Positions 51,681 to 61,165 of a stretch of DNA of 64,000 nucleotides are shown here, in pieces. Location of the stretch: the NCBI RefSeq assembly GCF_000372725.1, contig NW_005197273.1, forward strand, positions 338,395 to 402,394. The letters are read 5' to 3'. The notes under the pieces are model-generated. The model did not search any database. It had not been told where the DNA came from and saw only the letters and a list, made by a program, of their open reading frames with translations. Each line of letters begins with the position of its first letter. The stretch's first letter is position 1. The position numbers were made by a program, and so were the translations under genes. Source of the DNA: Emiliania huxleyi CCMP1516. Taxonomy: Eukaryota; Haptophyta; Isochrysidales; Noelaerhabdaceae.

Positions 51681-53110
51681 TCAGTCCGAGTCATCCGCAG
51701 ACTCGTCGCTTGCCGGCCGCCGGCGCTGCTGCTGTTGCTGCCGCCTCTTTGCGGCGGACCCGCCGCCCGCAAACATGTCGCGCAGCGCGGGGTTCACCCG
51801 CACGCCGTTGTCCATCATCAGCTCGACGTCCTCTGCGAGGGGCGCAGGGGAGAAGAGGTGCGAGCGGCGCAGGGAATGGGAGGCGCGAGGCGAGTCTGTC
51901 GACACACGCACAGTGGCGGGGCACAGCGAGGGGGGGGGGGGGGGCTCGCATCTCCACACCCAAGCCGAAGCACGGGGGTCGGGCGGGAGCTCGGCACGGC
52001 GGCATGCACAGTGCAGGGCCCCCAAGTCCCCGTGGGGTGTGAGCGGACCTGCGATGCTCTCGGCCTCGGCCCGCCTCTCCTCCTCGCGCTGTCGCTTGGA
52101 GGTCAGCAGCTGCGTAAGCAAGTCGGTGTCGCCCCCCCCACCGCCCGCTTCCCCGCTGCCGCCCTCCTCTGCCGCCGCGGCTCGCTTGCCGCCCCCTCCG
52201 CCCGGCGCCCGCTTCACTCCCGCAACCGGTGCCGTGCCTCCAGTAGCACCCTTCTTGCCACCTCCTCCTCCTCCTCCGCCGCCGCCACTGCTGCCGCCGC
52301 CGCCGCCGCCCCTGGCCGCCCGCTCCGCCGCCACCGCCGTCGGCTTCTTGCGCCATGCGTCCAGCGTGCCCCGCTTCGGCTCCTCCTCCTCCCCCTCCTC
52401 CGGCACGGAAAACTCAAAGTCGCCTCCGCCGCCCCGTTTGCCGCCCTTGCCATCCTTGCGCCCGCCCGCCCGGGCCTGGCGGGGGGGGGGGGGGGAGGGC
52501 GGGGGGGGAGGGGAGGGCGCGGGTGAGGGGCGTACGGGGGAGTGCGAGTGAGCGCGGGAGGGGAGGGCGATTGCGGAGGGCAAGAGGGCGAGGGGGGCGC
52601 GAGAGGGAGAGGGGTGCAGGTGGCGCGAGGGAGGAGACGCTCTACGGAGAGGTGTGTGGCCGGGATGCGGCAGCGGCGGCGAGCCTGCGGCACCGACTCG
52701 GCGTACTCGCCGTTGGGCCCGTAGTACACCTTGTACACGCGGCCCGAGCTCGCCGTGCGCTCCTCCGCCCACCACCCCGTCGGCAGACCCGCTGCGGGAA
52801 CGGTGCGGCTCGACGCGCCGCCGCCGCCAGCGGCGGCGGGCTTCGACTTTCCGCCCGCTTTGGAGCCCGCCTTGGCGGGCAGGTCGAAGTTGAACTTGCC
52901 ATCGTCCGAGTCGTCAGAGTCGGTCGAGACCTCGTCAGTCGGGTCGGCGGCGGCAGGCGCGGCCGCCTTGGGCGCAAAGTGCTTGCGGAGGTCGGCGCTG
53001 GGCTTGCCGGTGTTCTTCGCTGGGGCCTCGTCATCGTCGGACGAGTCCGGCCCGCCGCGCGCAAACAGGCTCGCCGTCTTCTCGGGTGGCTTCCTCGACT
53101 TCGGGGCCAT
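51681..53110 (-). CDS. MBD/TAM-like domain protein
   Basis: Probable nuclear protein. ATG at 53110 (MAPKSRKPPEKTASLFARGG); acidic Ser/Asp stretches (DSSDDDEAP, TDSDDSDDGKFNFDLPAKAG); then LPTGWWAEERTASSGRVYKV YYGPNGEYAESVPQ, the same module as in the 8213 gene. Intron 52684-52476 (GC-AG) leads to ARAGGRKDGKGGKRGGGG, FEFSVPEEGEEEEPKRGTLD AWRKKPT and a Gly-rich linker, DLLTQLLTSKRQREEERRAE. Intron about 52049-51839 (GT-AG) leads to EDVELMMDNGVRVNPALRDM FAGG and a Gln/Arg-rich end, stop at 51681. The coiled segment DLLTQLL...ESIAEDVELM may dimerise. DNA methylation reading is possible but not shown. Confidence 0.75.
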
Positions 53111-53240
53111 CGAGCAGGCCGTGTTGGCTCTGCGTGCTTGCTTCTTCGCGCCGGCGGTGTTTGGAGGGAAGCGAGCTGCATTTCTTGTGGCAGACGGTAG
53201 GACGGTGATACGAGTGAGTGTGTGTGTGTGTGTGTGATAC

Positions 53241-53430
53241 GAGCTAGCGTGCGGGGACAGCGGCATTGTGCACGGTGCTAAGTGCATTGCCGTTCTTAAC
53301 GGAGTCGCTTAGGCGGCTCCGGTGGTGTGCCTGTGATAGTACTAGCACGCGCCAGTTCGTTCGCACTTGTGTCGAGCCTGTCTGCTGTCTGTGAGAGAGA
53401 GAGAGAGAGTTGTCTTGTTTAAATTCTTAT
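53241..53430 (+). repeat. Dispersed repeat, copy of 39892-40070
   Basis: Near-identical 87-bp core (GTGCATTGCCGTTCTTAACG GAGTCGCTTAGGCGGCTCCG), then GCGCCAGTTCG, (GA)8 and TGTTTAAATTCTTATCC. Just upstream of and antisense to the MBD-like gene. The rest of 53111-53597 shows no gene. Confidence 0.85.
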
Positions 53431-53597
53431 CCGGACTCCAAGTACTGTCTCCAAGACCCACCCGCCAGAAAAAGTATGGCCTTCGGAGTGCTCTCTACTG
53501 CCGTGGCGCCCCTGTCGGTTCGGAGGCGCCCGGTGGCCGCGCGCTTGGTGACGACGTCGACCGGCTGCTCTCGCGGCGCCGAGGCGTGTCGCTTCGG

Positions 53598-54692
53598 TCA
53601 CGTCACGCGCGCTGCGAGGTGTCTTTTGGCATGTGAGCGCTTTGTGGAGACGCCAGGAAGCTTGTCTTCCATGTCTGCGGCCGCGAGCGCGACTCCCGCA
53701 CCGGTGCCGTAGTAGAGGCTGCACACGTCACGCCGGCTTGCAGACGTGGTCGACTTGGCGAGCGCATGGAGGACGTGCGCCTGCCGGTGCACGCCGCGCA
53801 GCTCCTCGTCGCGCGCGGCCCAGCCCATGTGCACCGGCCAGCCGCGCGACATGTTGCCCGCGCGGCACATGGCCACGATCTTTTGCTGCTCGCCGCTCAG
53901 CCGCGACAGCGAGCGGTCGTGGTCGAGAGCAATGGCGTGGTAGGCGACGGTGGTCCCAGCGATCAGGTCCTCGCAGTCGCGGTACCGCCCGCGGTCGCTG
54001 CAGCGCCTGGTCTCCGCCACGCCGCCCCGCCACGGAAAGCTGCGGAGCAGCACGACGACCTGCGGAAACTGGCGGATGCGAAGGCCCTGCGTCTGCCTGA
54101 CCGCGTCAGGCAGGTGGGCCTGCTCGCCGCTCACCAGCCGCTCGTTTCGCAGGAAGGTCGCGTACCAATTGTGCAACAGCGCTCGGGTCGCCCTCGACAC
54201 GCGGAGCAGCCACAGGCCGCCATTGAACCGGTGCAGCTCGGTGATGCTGGGCTGCGGCTCGTGGGTGAGCACGAGGTCGTTCCACGTGAGCCAGCGGAGC
54301 AGTCGTGAGTACGGTTGTAACGGCATGACGTCAAGGTCAGTATACAGCACAATGTCGTCGAGAGGCAGCGCGGCAATGGTGCTGTTGGCAAACGCGAGCT
54401 TGCCCTGCACGGCCCGCATGTGGTCGGCAGAAAAGGCAAAGCCTTTCGAAGCCTTCTGGCGCTGCGGTGGGAGATCTCCCACGATTTTGAGACTGCCAAA
54501 TGACATCTTGTACGCGGCACCATCGTCGCACGAGGCCATGAGCTTCATTTCCTGCAGCCAGAAGTCCCGCAGTCTCGAGACGTCATCGGATGCCCACGCC
54601 AGCACGTGTATGTTCGGGCGGTCTGCGGCGTTTTTTTGCGGTGTGGACGCTTGCAAAAGTGCGGCTGCCTTTCGCGGCACGTGCTGTGCCAT
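53598..54692 (-). CDS. GT-A type glycosyltransferase
   Basis: 364 residues, no intron inferred. First in-frame ATG at 54692 (MAQHVPRKAAALLQASTPQK); the frame is open a little further upstream. Motifs: IHVLAWASDDVSRLRDFWLQ; DIVLYTDLDVMPLQPYSRLL with the metal-binding DxD (TDLDV); LHRFNGGLWLLRVSRATRAL; WYATFLRNERLVSGEQAHLP, fitting the nucleotide-diphospho-sugar transferase layout (DxD, then N-G-G-L, then a (D/E)Q site). Late CEDLIAGTTVAYHAIALDHD and VHMGWAARD. No signal anchor is visible, so an upstream exon may be missing. Sugar specificity unknown. Confidence 0.75.
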   Translation of the reverse strand: MAQHVPRKAAALLQASTPQKNAADRPNIHVLAWASDDVSRLRDFWLQEMKLMASCDDGAAYKMSFGSLKIVGDLPPQRQKASKGFAFSADHMRAVQGKLAFANSTIAALPLDDIVLYTDLDVMPLQPYSRLLRWLTWNDLVLTHEPQPSITELHRFNGGLWLLRVSRATRALLHNWYATFLRNERLVSGEQAHLPDAVRQTQGLRIRQFPQVVVLLRSFPWRGGVAETRRCSDRGRYRDCEDLIAGTTVAYHAIALDHDRSLSRLSGEQQKIVAMCRAGNMSRGWPVHMGWAARDEELRGVHRQAHVLHALAKSTTSASRRDVCSLYYGTGAGVALAAADMEDKLPGVSTKRSHAKRHLAARVT

Positions 54693-55304
54693 CGGCGGTA
54701 CAAACGCACTTTGGGTTCGAGTCGTCAAACATTGCGTAGCTTCCGAGAAGCTCGGTCAGACACACGGGAGGAGAGACGGACACCACATCATTACGAATGA
54801 CGCAAAAATACGCGGAGAGCGTGTAGAATGGCTATATTTCGCCGAGAGCGCGAACATACCCGAAGGTGAACTGCTGACGGGGTTTGATGAGGAGCGATTC
54901 CGACACGGGCGTCTCCAGCTTCTTGAGCCACCCACCCACCCACCCACCTCACGGCCCGGCTGAGGCTTGGAACCACCCACCCACCCCACCCACCTCACGA
55001 CCCGGCTGAGGCTTGGCACCACCCACCCACCCCTGAAACTCCCATACATACCTAGGTAGGTACGTGCTTGTTTGGCTCCTCCTTTGCTGTCCCATCTCCT
55101 CATCTCTTTTCCGCCTGGGCGGGGCAGCGGGCGGGCGCGCGGTGCGGTGTGACGTGTGCATGTGTGCGACTGCGACGAAGGACCGCTCGCAGGACCATTG
55201 GGCTTGTATTATTAACAACGAAGGCGCTCTCAAAAAATATTCCCTTTGGATTGCGACACGCCCTCCGCTCACGTTTGGCTCACGTTTCGCTTGCCGCTGT
55301 CGTC
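54693..55304. promoter_or_regulatory. Divergent upstream region with a tandem repeat
   Basis: Between opposite starts at 54692- and 55305+. 54928-55035 holds two copies of a 53-57 bp unit (CACCCACCTCACGGCCCGGC TGAGGCTTGG) plus CCAC tetramers, then CCTAGGTAGGTACG. No known promoter element identified. Confidence 0.5.
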
Positions 55305-57309
55305 ATGCCGTCGACTCCCAGCCGCGCCACGCGTGCCGTCGGTCAAGAGCCCAACTGGTCGATGGCGATCCAGCTTGGCATGTCGCCGGCATTCAAGCAG
55401 GCGCTGGAGAAGCTGTGGCGCATGCAGGGCGGTGGCCAGTTTTGCCCATACCCTCCGAGGCACCGCATCGTCGTCCGCCCATCCAGCCCGGCGGCCGCAG
55501 CAATCGTACTCGCTTTGCGGCACTTGCGGCTGGTCTGCGAAGCCGCCGATCTCAGCGTGCTGGACGAGACGAAGCTGGAGCTGTGGCGCAAGCGCGGCGG
55601 CGGTGACCTCGAGCCGGTCCTCACGAGCGGCGCCGTCGCCCTCCTCGATGCGCAGTGGATCATCAGCCACGCCGAGGCGGGCGGCGTCCTCACTCACCGC
55701 CAGGCTCTGCCCAAAGAGGCCTTCCTCTCCCTCGCCGACCTCGTCATGACGACCGCTGAGTACGGCCTTCCTGTCGCTGCGCTCTCCTACCCGTGGCTGA
55801 CCAAGGACCACCCCGACCCGCTCGGAGCCAACCTCTCCCTCGTCGCAAAGGCGCTCAAGGCCCTGCTCGATCCCGACTACTGCCCGCGGCTCGGCGTCTT
55901 TTGGGACTTCGGCTCGCTGCACCAGCACCCCGACCCCGCCAACGGCGCCGTGCGCACTGAGGAGCAGAATACGCTCTTCAAGCAGGGGCTGGGCTGCCTC
56001 GGCACGCTCTACGCCCACAAGTACACGACCGTGCTGCGGCTGACCTCCTTCCCGGACGGCCACAAGGCGGAGGACCAGCCCGAGGGCACCAACGTCGCCG
56101 CGTACTTTTACCGCGGCTGGTGCTTCACCGAATCTAGCTGGGCGAGCCTGACAAAGAACGGCAAACTCTCGCTCGACCTCGGCTTGATGAGCAATGACAA
56201 GGAGTACACTGCTGAAGAGCTCGTCGAGGAGTGCACCCAGGACGGCGGCCGGCGCCCTCCACTGCTGCCATCTCGGTTTGCGGCGGAGCTGGAGTCGAAG
56301 AGCTTCACCAACGGCAAGGACGACAAGCCGCTCGTGAAGCGGCTGTACGAGGCCGCCTTCGAGGAGCAGTTTGGCAAGGCAAACAGGCTGAGCTACGCCG
56401 ACCTCGGCTGGGGCGACGCGGAGGCGGCACAGCTGGCGGAGGTCCTCGCGAGCGGGGCTGTCCCGGCGGTCAAGAGGCTCTATGTTAACGGCAACAAGAT
56501 TGGCGACGAGGGCTTCAAGGCGCTGGCCGCCGCCCTCAAGGAAGGGGGTGCCCCGAGCTTGAAGGCGCGAGAGTGAGATGTGAGTAATGGGCTTAGCTGC
56601 CCCTTCATCTACTCCTTGACCCCTGCATATAGGTTCTCTGCGTGGACCACACGCCGCCCGAGTTGATCGATGTGTGCCGGGAACGCAGCATAGCAACGAC
56701 ACGATCTCCACGGGGTGCGGAATTTTTGGAATCGGCTGGTGAGGGTGGCCCATCGGCGGAGCTTGGCTCAGTGGGTCACAAGGCGGCTGCGGCCGTCGCT
56801 GCCGCCGCCGACAAGGCGGCCCTCGCCGATGCCGAGCGCGCCATCCATCGGCTGGTGAGTGAGGCCGTCACATCTCTGTTGAACACAGCCCCCCCCCTCA
56901 CAGCCTCGTCCCATCGCCCCGTCCTCAGGCGGAGGTCCGCGCGGCGGGCGGAACCAAGTATCACAAGCCGAAACCCAGTTCCCAGGTTGATGAGGGACGA
57001 GGTGTCAGATCCAGCAGGTATGCCAGATCGGGTATCTCTCGGACCAGCTTCGGCCAGAGAGGAGAGGAGCTGGCCAGCTTCGGCCAGAGAGGAGAGGAGC
57101 TGGCCAGCTTCGGCCCGATCGGAGAGAAGCTGGCGACGGTGAGCGCGCTTCTGCTCGCCCGCTTCTCGTCGGCGTCGTCGTCATCCGAGTCTATAGACGA
57201 GCCGCCAGAGCCGCTTTCGCGCCTGAGCATACCTGCCGCGCCGGGCCCCGGAGCGTGGCGGCGCCATCGCAAAGATCAGTTGAGGGAGTGGTTGCGGGAG
57301 GCGGAATAG
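55305..57309 (+). CDS. RGWC-domain / leucine-rich repeat protein
   Basis: ATG at 55305 (MPSTPSRATRAVGQEPNWSM). The N-terminal domain carries VAALSYPWLTKDHPDPLGAN, LGVFWDFGSLHQHPD, TTVLRLTSFPDG and VAAYFYRGWCFTESSW. This is a domain I know as common and unnamed in microalgal proteins (a YPW, FWD-x-SL-x-Q, RGWC-x-x-E signature). Then a ribonuclease-inhibitor-type LRR: LSYADLGWGDAEAAQLAEVL, VKRLYVNGNKIGDEGFKALA. Intron 56565-56632 (GC-AG) leads to VLCVDHTPPELIDVC; intron 56855-56928 (GT-AG) leads to AEVRAAGGTKYHKPKP. A tandem 10-residue repeat SFGQRGEELA (x2.5, 57046-57120) and the tail DQLREWLREAE stop at 57309. Function unknown. Confidence 0.75.
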
Positions 57310-58419
57310 GGGTCGAATGAGTAACCTACAGTATGGAGGATAGTAAGACCACCCGCAAGTATGTCGCATCGAGTCGTTTGGCGTGCGCGCGCCACCACAA
57401 GAGGACGGACGGCTCGTGGATGAGATAGTTGACCATTGTGAGGGCGCCCGGGTCGGGGGTCGGTTTGAAGGAGCTGCATGCCGAGAGCGAGACGCGGCGT
57501 CCAAACTCCAATGGGATGTGGCGAGCCGAAAGCCGTGTCTCTGTGCGCTGTGACTGTAACGCTGTCCTTTGCTCGCCCACCTTCCTTTCTGTCTCTCCTC
57601 CCCATTTCGGTAGTTCGCCTTGGGCGGCACTGTGGGCAAACACGGTTATGCACGGATGCGTGTGTGCATGCCACTGCATGGTGTACACTGTACACTGTGT
57701 CACGTCGGCATCCCGGGGGCGAGGGAAAGCTGCTCACTCCCCTCGCTCAAAGTGCACCACCTCTCCCCCGCGCAAGAGCTGGCTATGCCTCACTGCGTGC
57801 GATGGCGCCTCCACGGCGTCCATCGCAGTCACCGGGTAGCCCGGATGGGGCCCGCCGTACTCGACGCCGTACCAGCCTCGCGACCGCGGCGGCGACGGTG
57901 AGCAAGCGTGCTGCGAGTGCCACGAGGGGCCGGCACTCGATTTAAAGTTGTCTGCGGGTGCGGACCTGCAGAAAGCCATCGGTATGACGGACAGGCCGCC
58001 GACGAGGCCAGCCTGCAGAGCGGTCGGGCGCGCCGGGTGAGCCACCCTCCCCACACGAGACGGAAGCGAGGCTAGAGTCTCGGCTCAGGAGGACCTGCTG
58101 CTGTGAGTAGAGCGACGGGTCGGGAAGTCGCGCGTCGTGATGGTAGCCTACGGGCATTGGCCGACGGCGAGTGGGCGAAGGCCGTGCGCTGGCGACGCGT
58201 CGCGGCGATGCCTTTGCCGGGCATTACCGCGGGCCCCTGGCTGCCGCTGCTGCTGCTTGCTGGGGCAGCGTGAGCCGCTCCCGAGGATGCCTCCGCCCCC
58301 GTGTAGGCTGGCAACGGGTTCGGAGGAGAGCGATTGTCAAACGCAAGGTCCGCGAATCTGTTGCGGCGGGGTGTGCGAGTCACGGGGCGAAGGAACCTCT
58401 CCTCTCGTGAGACACGTCC
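57310..58419. other. Region with possible - strand exons
   Basis: Two protein-like - strand stretches: RGWYGVEYGGPHPGYPVTAM DAVEAPSHAVRHSQLL (about 57875-57745) and FGRRVSLSACSSFKPTPDPG ALTMVNYLIHEPSVLLWW, stop at 57326. They could be 3-prime exons of the zinc-knuckle gene or a separate gene. No motif named, junctions not resolved. Confidence 0.35.
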
Positions 58420-59558
58420 TCAAGGAGCTCCTCTCGTGAGACACCAGTCGCCTTGACGGCGACCATGCCCCACCCCTACGTATCTCCAACTCTGCTTCAT
58501 GGCACACATGATGTCCATCACGGAGAGGCTCCTCGCCGCCTCGAGCGACTTCTGCCGCTGCTTGGCTGGCGGGCTCGCGGCCGCCGCCGCCGCCGGCCCG
58601 CCGCCCGCCCATGGTTGCGGCTCCCTGGTCCGGGATGAGGCGTGGCCGCCTACGGCCAGAGCTCCGAGGTTCGGTGCCATGCGACTCCGAGGCGCGGGCG
58701 GGTGTGGGCAGCATAGGCAACAGGGCACGTGGGAGCGGGAGGGAGGGGTGCGGGGACAGGGACAGCGCCGGTGCCGCGGTGGGAACTGGGTAGGAAACAC
58801 GAGGGACGCGGGAGGGAGAATGCACACCCCTGCCCTGGTATCCGCCAGGATAGAGGGGTAGCGGCTGCATCCAGCTAGTCGGTTCTGCGGGGCCCGACGA
58901 CCAAGTTTGCCGCTTGAGCGACGCTTCGGCCTACGCGCACGACACGCATAAAAGCGTCGTGTGCATGAAGGGGGCGGCAAGATGAGATTCGGGGAATCGC
59001 CTCGGCGTCGGTCATCGTGCAGTTGTGCCCCTTCTTCGGCTGGCCGCAACGCTTGCATCTGTAGGAAAGTCCTCGGCGGTACAACCGCGCCTCCTTGCCC
59101 GCCTGGTCCGTGCCGCGGCCATCCGCTCCTCCATAGCGTGCGCGTTTGGCGTTCTCGGAGTGACCGGCGACTCGCCTACACCGCAGTATCGCCTCGTCCG
59201 ACCGCGAAGCGAATGCTCTCAGATGCTGCACCGCGACCGTCGCCTGGTCTATCACCGGCGCCGGCACGGGAGCTGGCTCTGCAGACACCGGCACCGTTAT
59301 ATGCTTCCCCGCGTCGACGGCGCTGCTACTGCTGCTGCTGCCGACGCTGACAACGCAGCTGCCGCCGCTGCCACCGCCGGCGCCGCTAGCGCCACCGACG
59401 TTCCTGTCGCCGCCGACGACGCGGCCACAATCCCCACAATCCCCACGGCTCATCATCCCATCACCGGCGAGGGCCATGGCCCGCCGGAGCGCTCTTAGCA
59501 GCGTCGAACGTGCCGCAGCCGCCATGTTCGACGCCTCCGGCCCCACCGCAGGCGCCAT
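58420..59558 (-). CDS. Zinc-knuckle protein
   Basis: First in-frame ATG at 59558 (MAPAVGPEASNMAAAARSTL). Low-complexity Gly/Ser region, VIDQATVAVQHLRAFASRSD, then YRCKRCGQPKKGHNCTM, a Cx2CxxxKKGHxC zinc knuckle of the kind found in algal and plant nuclear proteins. A second exon gives AKQRQKSLEAARSLSVMDIM CAMKQSWR (about 58570-58490). The frame stops at 58420, but the last 20 codons are weak and the gene may continue to 57326. Splice sites between about 58990 and 58590 not resolved. Divergent from the BTB gene, 206 bp apart. Confidence 0.5.
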
Positions 59559-59764
59559 GGCTAAGCCCGCCGCATCCGAGTCCGCCACGAAGTCCGCTGT
59601 AGATGACGCCCTCGCTCTGCTGCAGCTGCTCGGTAGAGCTCGGGCGGCCGCTCGGGCGACACAGCGTTGTGTTTCTTTTGTCGCCCCTTCGAGTAGAGGC
59701 GAGGGTCCCTCGGGGGGGTACCCTGGGTGGGCGGGGCCTCTACTCGCCTCTACTCGCCCGCCCC
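59559..59764. promoter_or_regulatory. Divergent upstream region
   Basis: 206 bp between starts at 59558- and 59765+. CCTCTACTCG is tandemly duplicated at 59738-59757, just before the BTB start. No known element. Confidence 0.4.
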
Positions 59765-61165
59765 ATGCCCGCTCGCAAGCGCGCGAGAGCCGAGGCTCCT
59801 GTGGAGACCGCGACGCTGACCGATCCCGACGAGCACCACCCCACCTTTCGCCAGCTCGCCACCCTGTGGCGCGCTGGGCAGCTCTGCGACGTCACCTTCA
59901 CTGTCGAGGGACGCTCCTTCTCTGCGCACAAGCTCGTCCTGGCGGCAGCGTCGGCGTACGTGCGCGCTCTCGTCGACGGCCCCCGCTTCGCGGACAGCAG
60001 CTCGGACGCCCTTACTCTCGATGAGATGCCCGCCGCGGCCTTCGAGCTGCTCCTGGAGTGGATCTATTCTGGCTCCTGCAACGCGCCGCTCAACTTGCTG
60101 CAGCCGCTGCTGCTGGCGGCGGGGCGGCTGCAGGTGCCCGCCCTCGAGATGGCGGCAGCACAGGCCGAGCGGCTCGACGCGACAAACTGTTCCGACCTCT
60201 GGGCGTTTGCCGAGCGAGCGGCTCTCGTCGACCTCGCAGCGGCAGCCAAGGCGTTCGCGCTCAACCACTTTCAAGAGATCGCGGGCGACGCGGCGTTCCT
60301 CAACTTGCCGCGGGCGCAGCTGGAGGTGCTTATTTCAAGCGATGACATCGCTCTGAAGGAGGAGCTCGTCTTTGAGAACCTGATGCTCTGGCTGGCGGCC
60401 CAACCGGCGGAGGCGCGCGAGCCTGACGAGGTGGCCAAGCTGCTCGAGCACATCCGTTTTGCAACGATGGAGCGGGCGTTCATCACCGCGCGCGTGCAGC
60501 CGCACGAGCTGATGCAGAGCATGCCCGCCTACAAGGTGCTCGCCGACGCGCTGGCGGACAGCTGCTTTGGCGCTGGCACGGCGAGGAGCGCGCCGCGAGG
60601 CGGCTCGTGCGGCTGGCTGCTTGAGGGACTCGACTGCGGCGACAAAGTGACGGCAGAGGGGCGCGTCCTCACCTTCAAGGCAGGCGCGTACCGCCTCGTG
60701 CGGCTAGACAAGCTCATCTCCTCGGGCAAGTGGGAGATCGGCTTTGAGCTGGTCGCAGACAGTGCTGGCTGTCGCCGTGCCGCCACCGTTTTCGGCCTTG
60801 TGGCGCGTGACGGCGGCCCTCCTGTCGACTTTTGTCTCAAGACTTCTGCCTCAATCGTCCTGGACAACGCCTACATGCTGCGCCGCCACCAGCGCCTAGT
60901 CTACGCAAACGGGACGATGGTGGGCGAAGGGGATGGCCAAGTAGGCCAGGGGGAGAGCGAAAGCTACGCGCAATTCCCTGTCGGCTCCCTCGTCCGCATC
61001 ATCGCGGACATGGACAAGCGCGAGGCAACCTTCTCCATCGACGGTACAGCTGTGACGGCTGTCGCAAGGGGCATCTCTGGACCAGTCTACCCCTTTGTGG
61101 GGAGCTATCATTCGGCAGGCCCAGACAAGGTGATCGCGTTCAAGCATGTGCGCAGGCTCGCGTGA
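59765..61165 (+). CDS. BTB-BACK protein with a C-terminal SPRY-like domain
   Basis: 466 residues, intronless, ATG at 59765 (MPARKRARAEAPVE, a likely nuclear signal). BTB/POZ at about 30-140: LWRAGQLCDVTFTVEGRSFS AHKLVLAAASAYVRAL, FELLLEWIYSGSCN. BACK at 145-270: LQVPALEMAAAQAERLDATN CSDLWAFAE, FLNLPRAQLEVLISSDDIAL KEELVFENLMLWL. From about 290 a beta-rich part: GKWEIGFELVADSAGCRRAA, GTMVGEGDGQ, VGSLVRIIADMDKREATFSI DGTAV, GPVYPFVGSYHSAGPDKVIA, whose order fits a SPRY/B30.2 fold in place of the Kelch repeats of animal BTB-BACK proteins. Likely a Cullin-3 substrate adaptor, from knowledge of the family; the substrate is unknown. Confidence 0.88.
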   Translation: MPARKRARAEAPVETATLTDPDEHHPTFRQLATLWRAGQLCDVTFTVEGRSFSAHKLVLAAASAYVRALVDGPRFADSSSDALTLDEMPAAAFELLLEWIYSGSCNAPLNLLQPLLLAAGRLQVPALEMAAAQAERLDATNCSDLWAFAERAALVDLAAAAKAFALNHFQEIAGDAAFLNLPRAQLEVLISSDDIALKEELVFENLMLWLAAQPAEAREPDEVAKLLEHIRFATMERAFITARVQPHELMQSMPAYKVLADALADSCFGAGTARSAPRGGSCGWLLEGLDCGDKVTAEGRVLTFKAGAYRLVRLDKLISSGKWEIGFELVADSAGCRRAATVFGLVARDGGPPVDFCLKTSASIVLDNAYMLRRHQRLVYANGTMVGEGDGQVGQGESESYAQFPVGSLVRIIADMDKREATFSIDGTAVTAVARGISGPVYPFVGSYHSAGPDKVIAFKHVRRLA

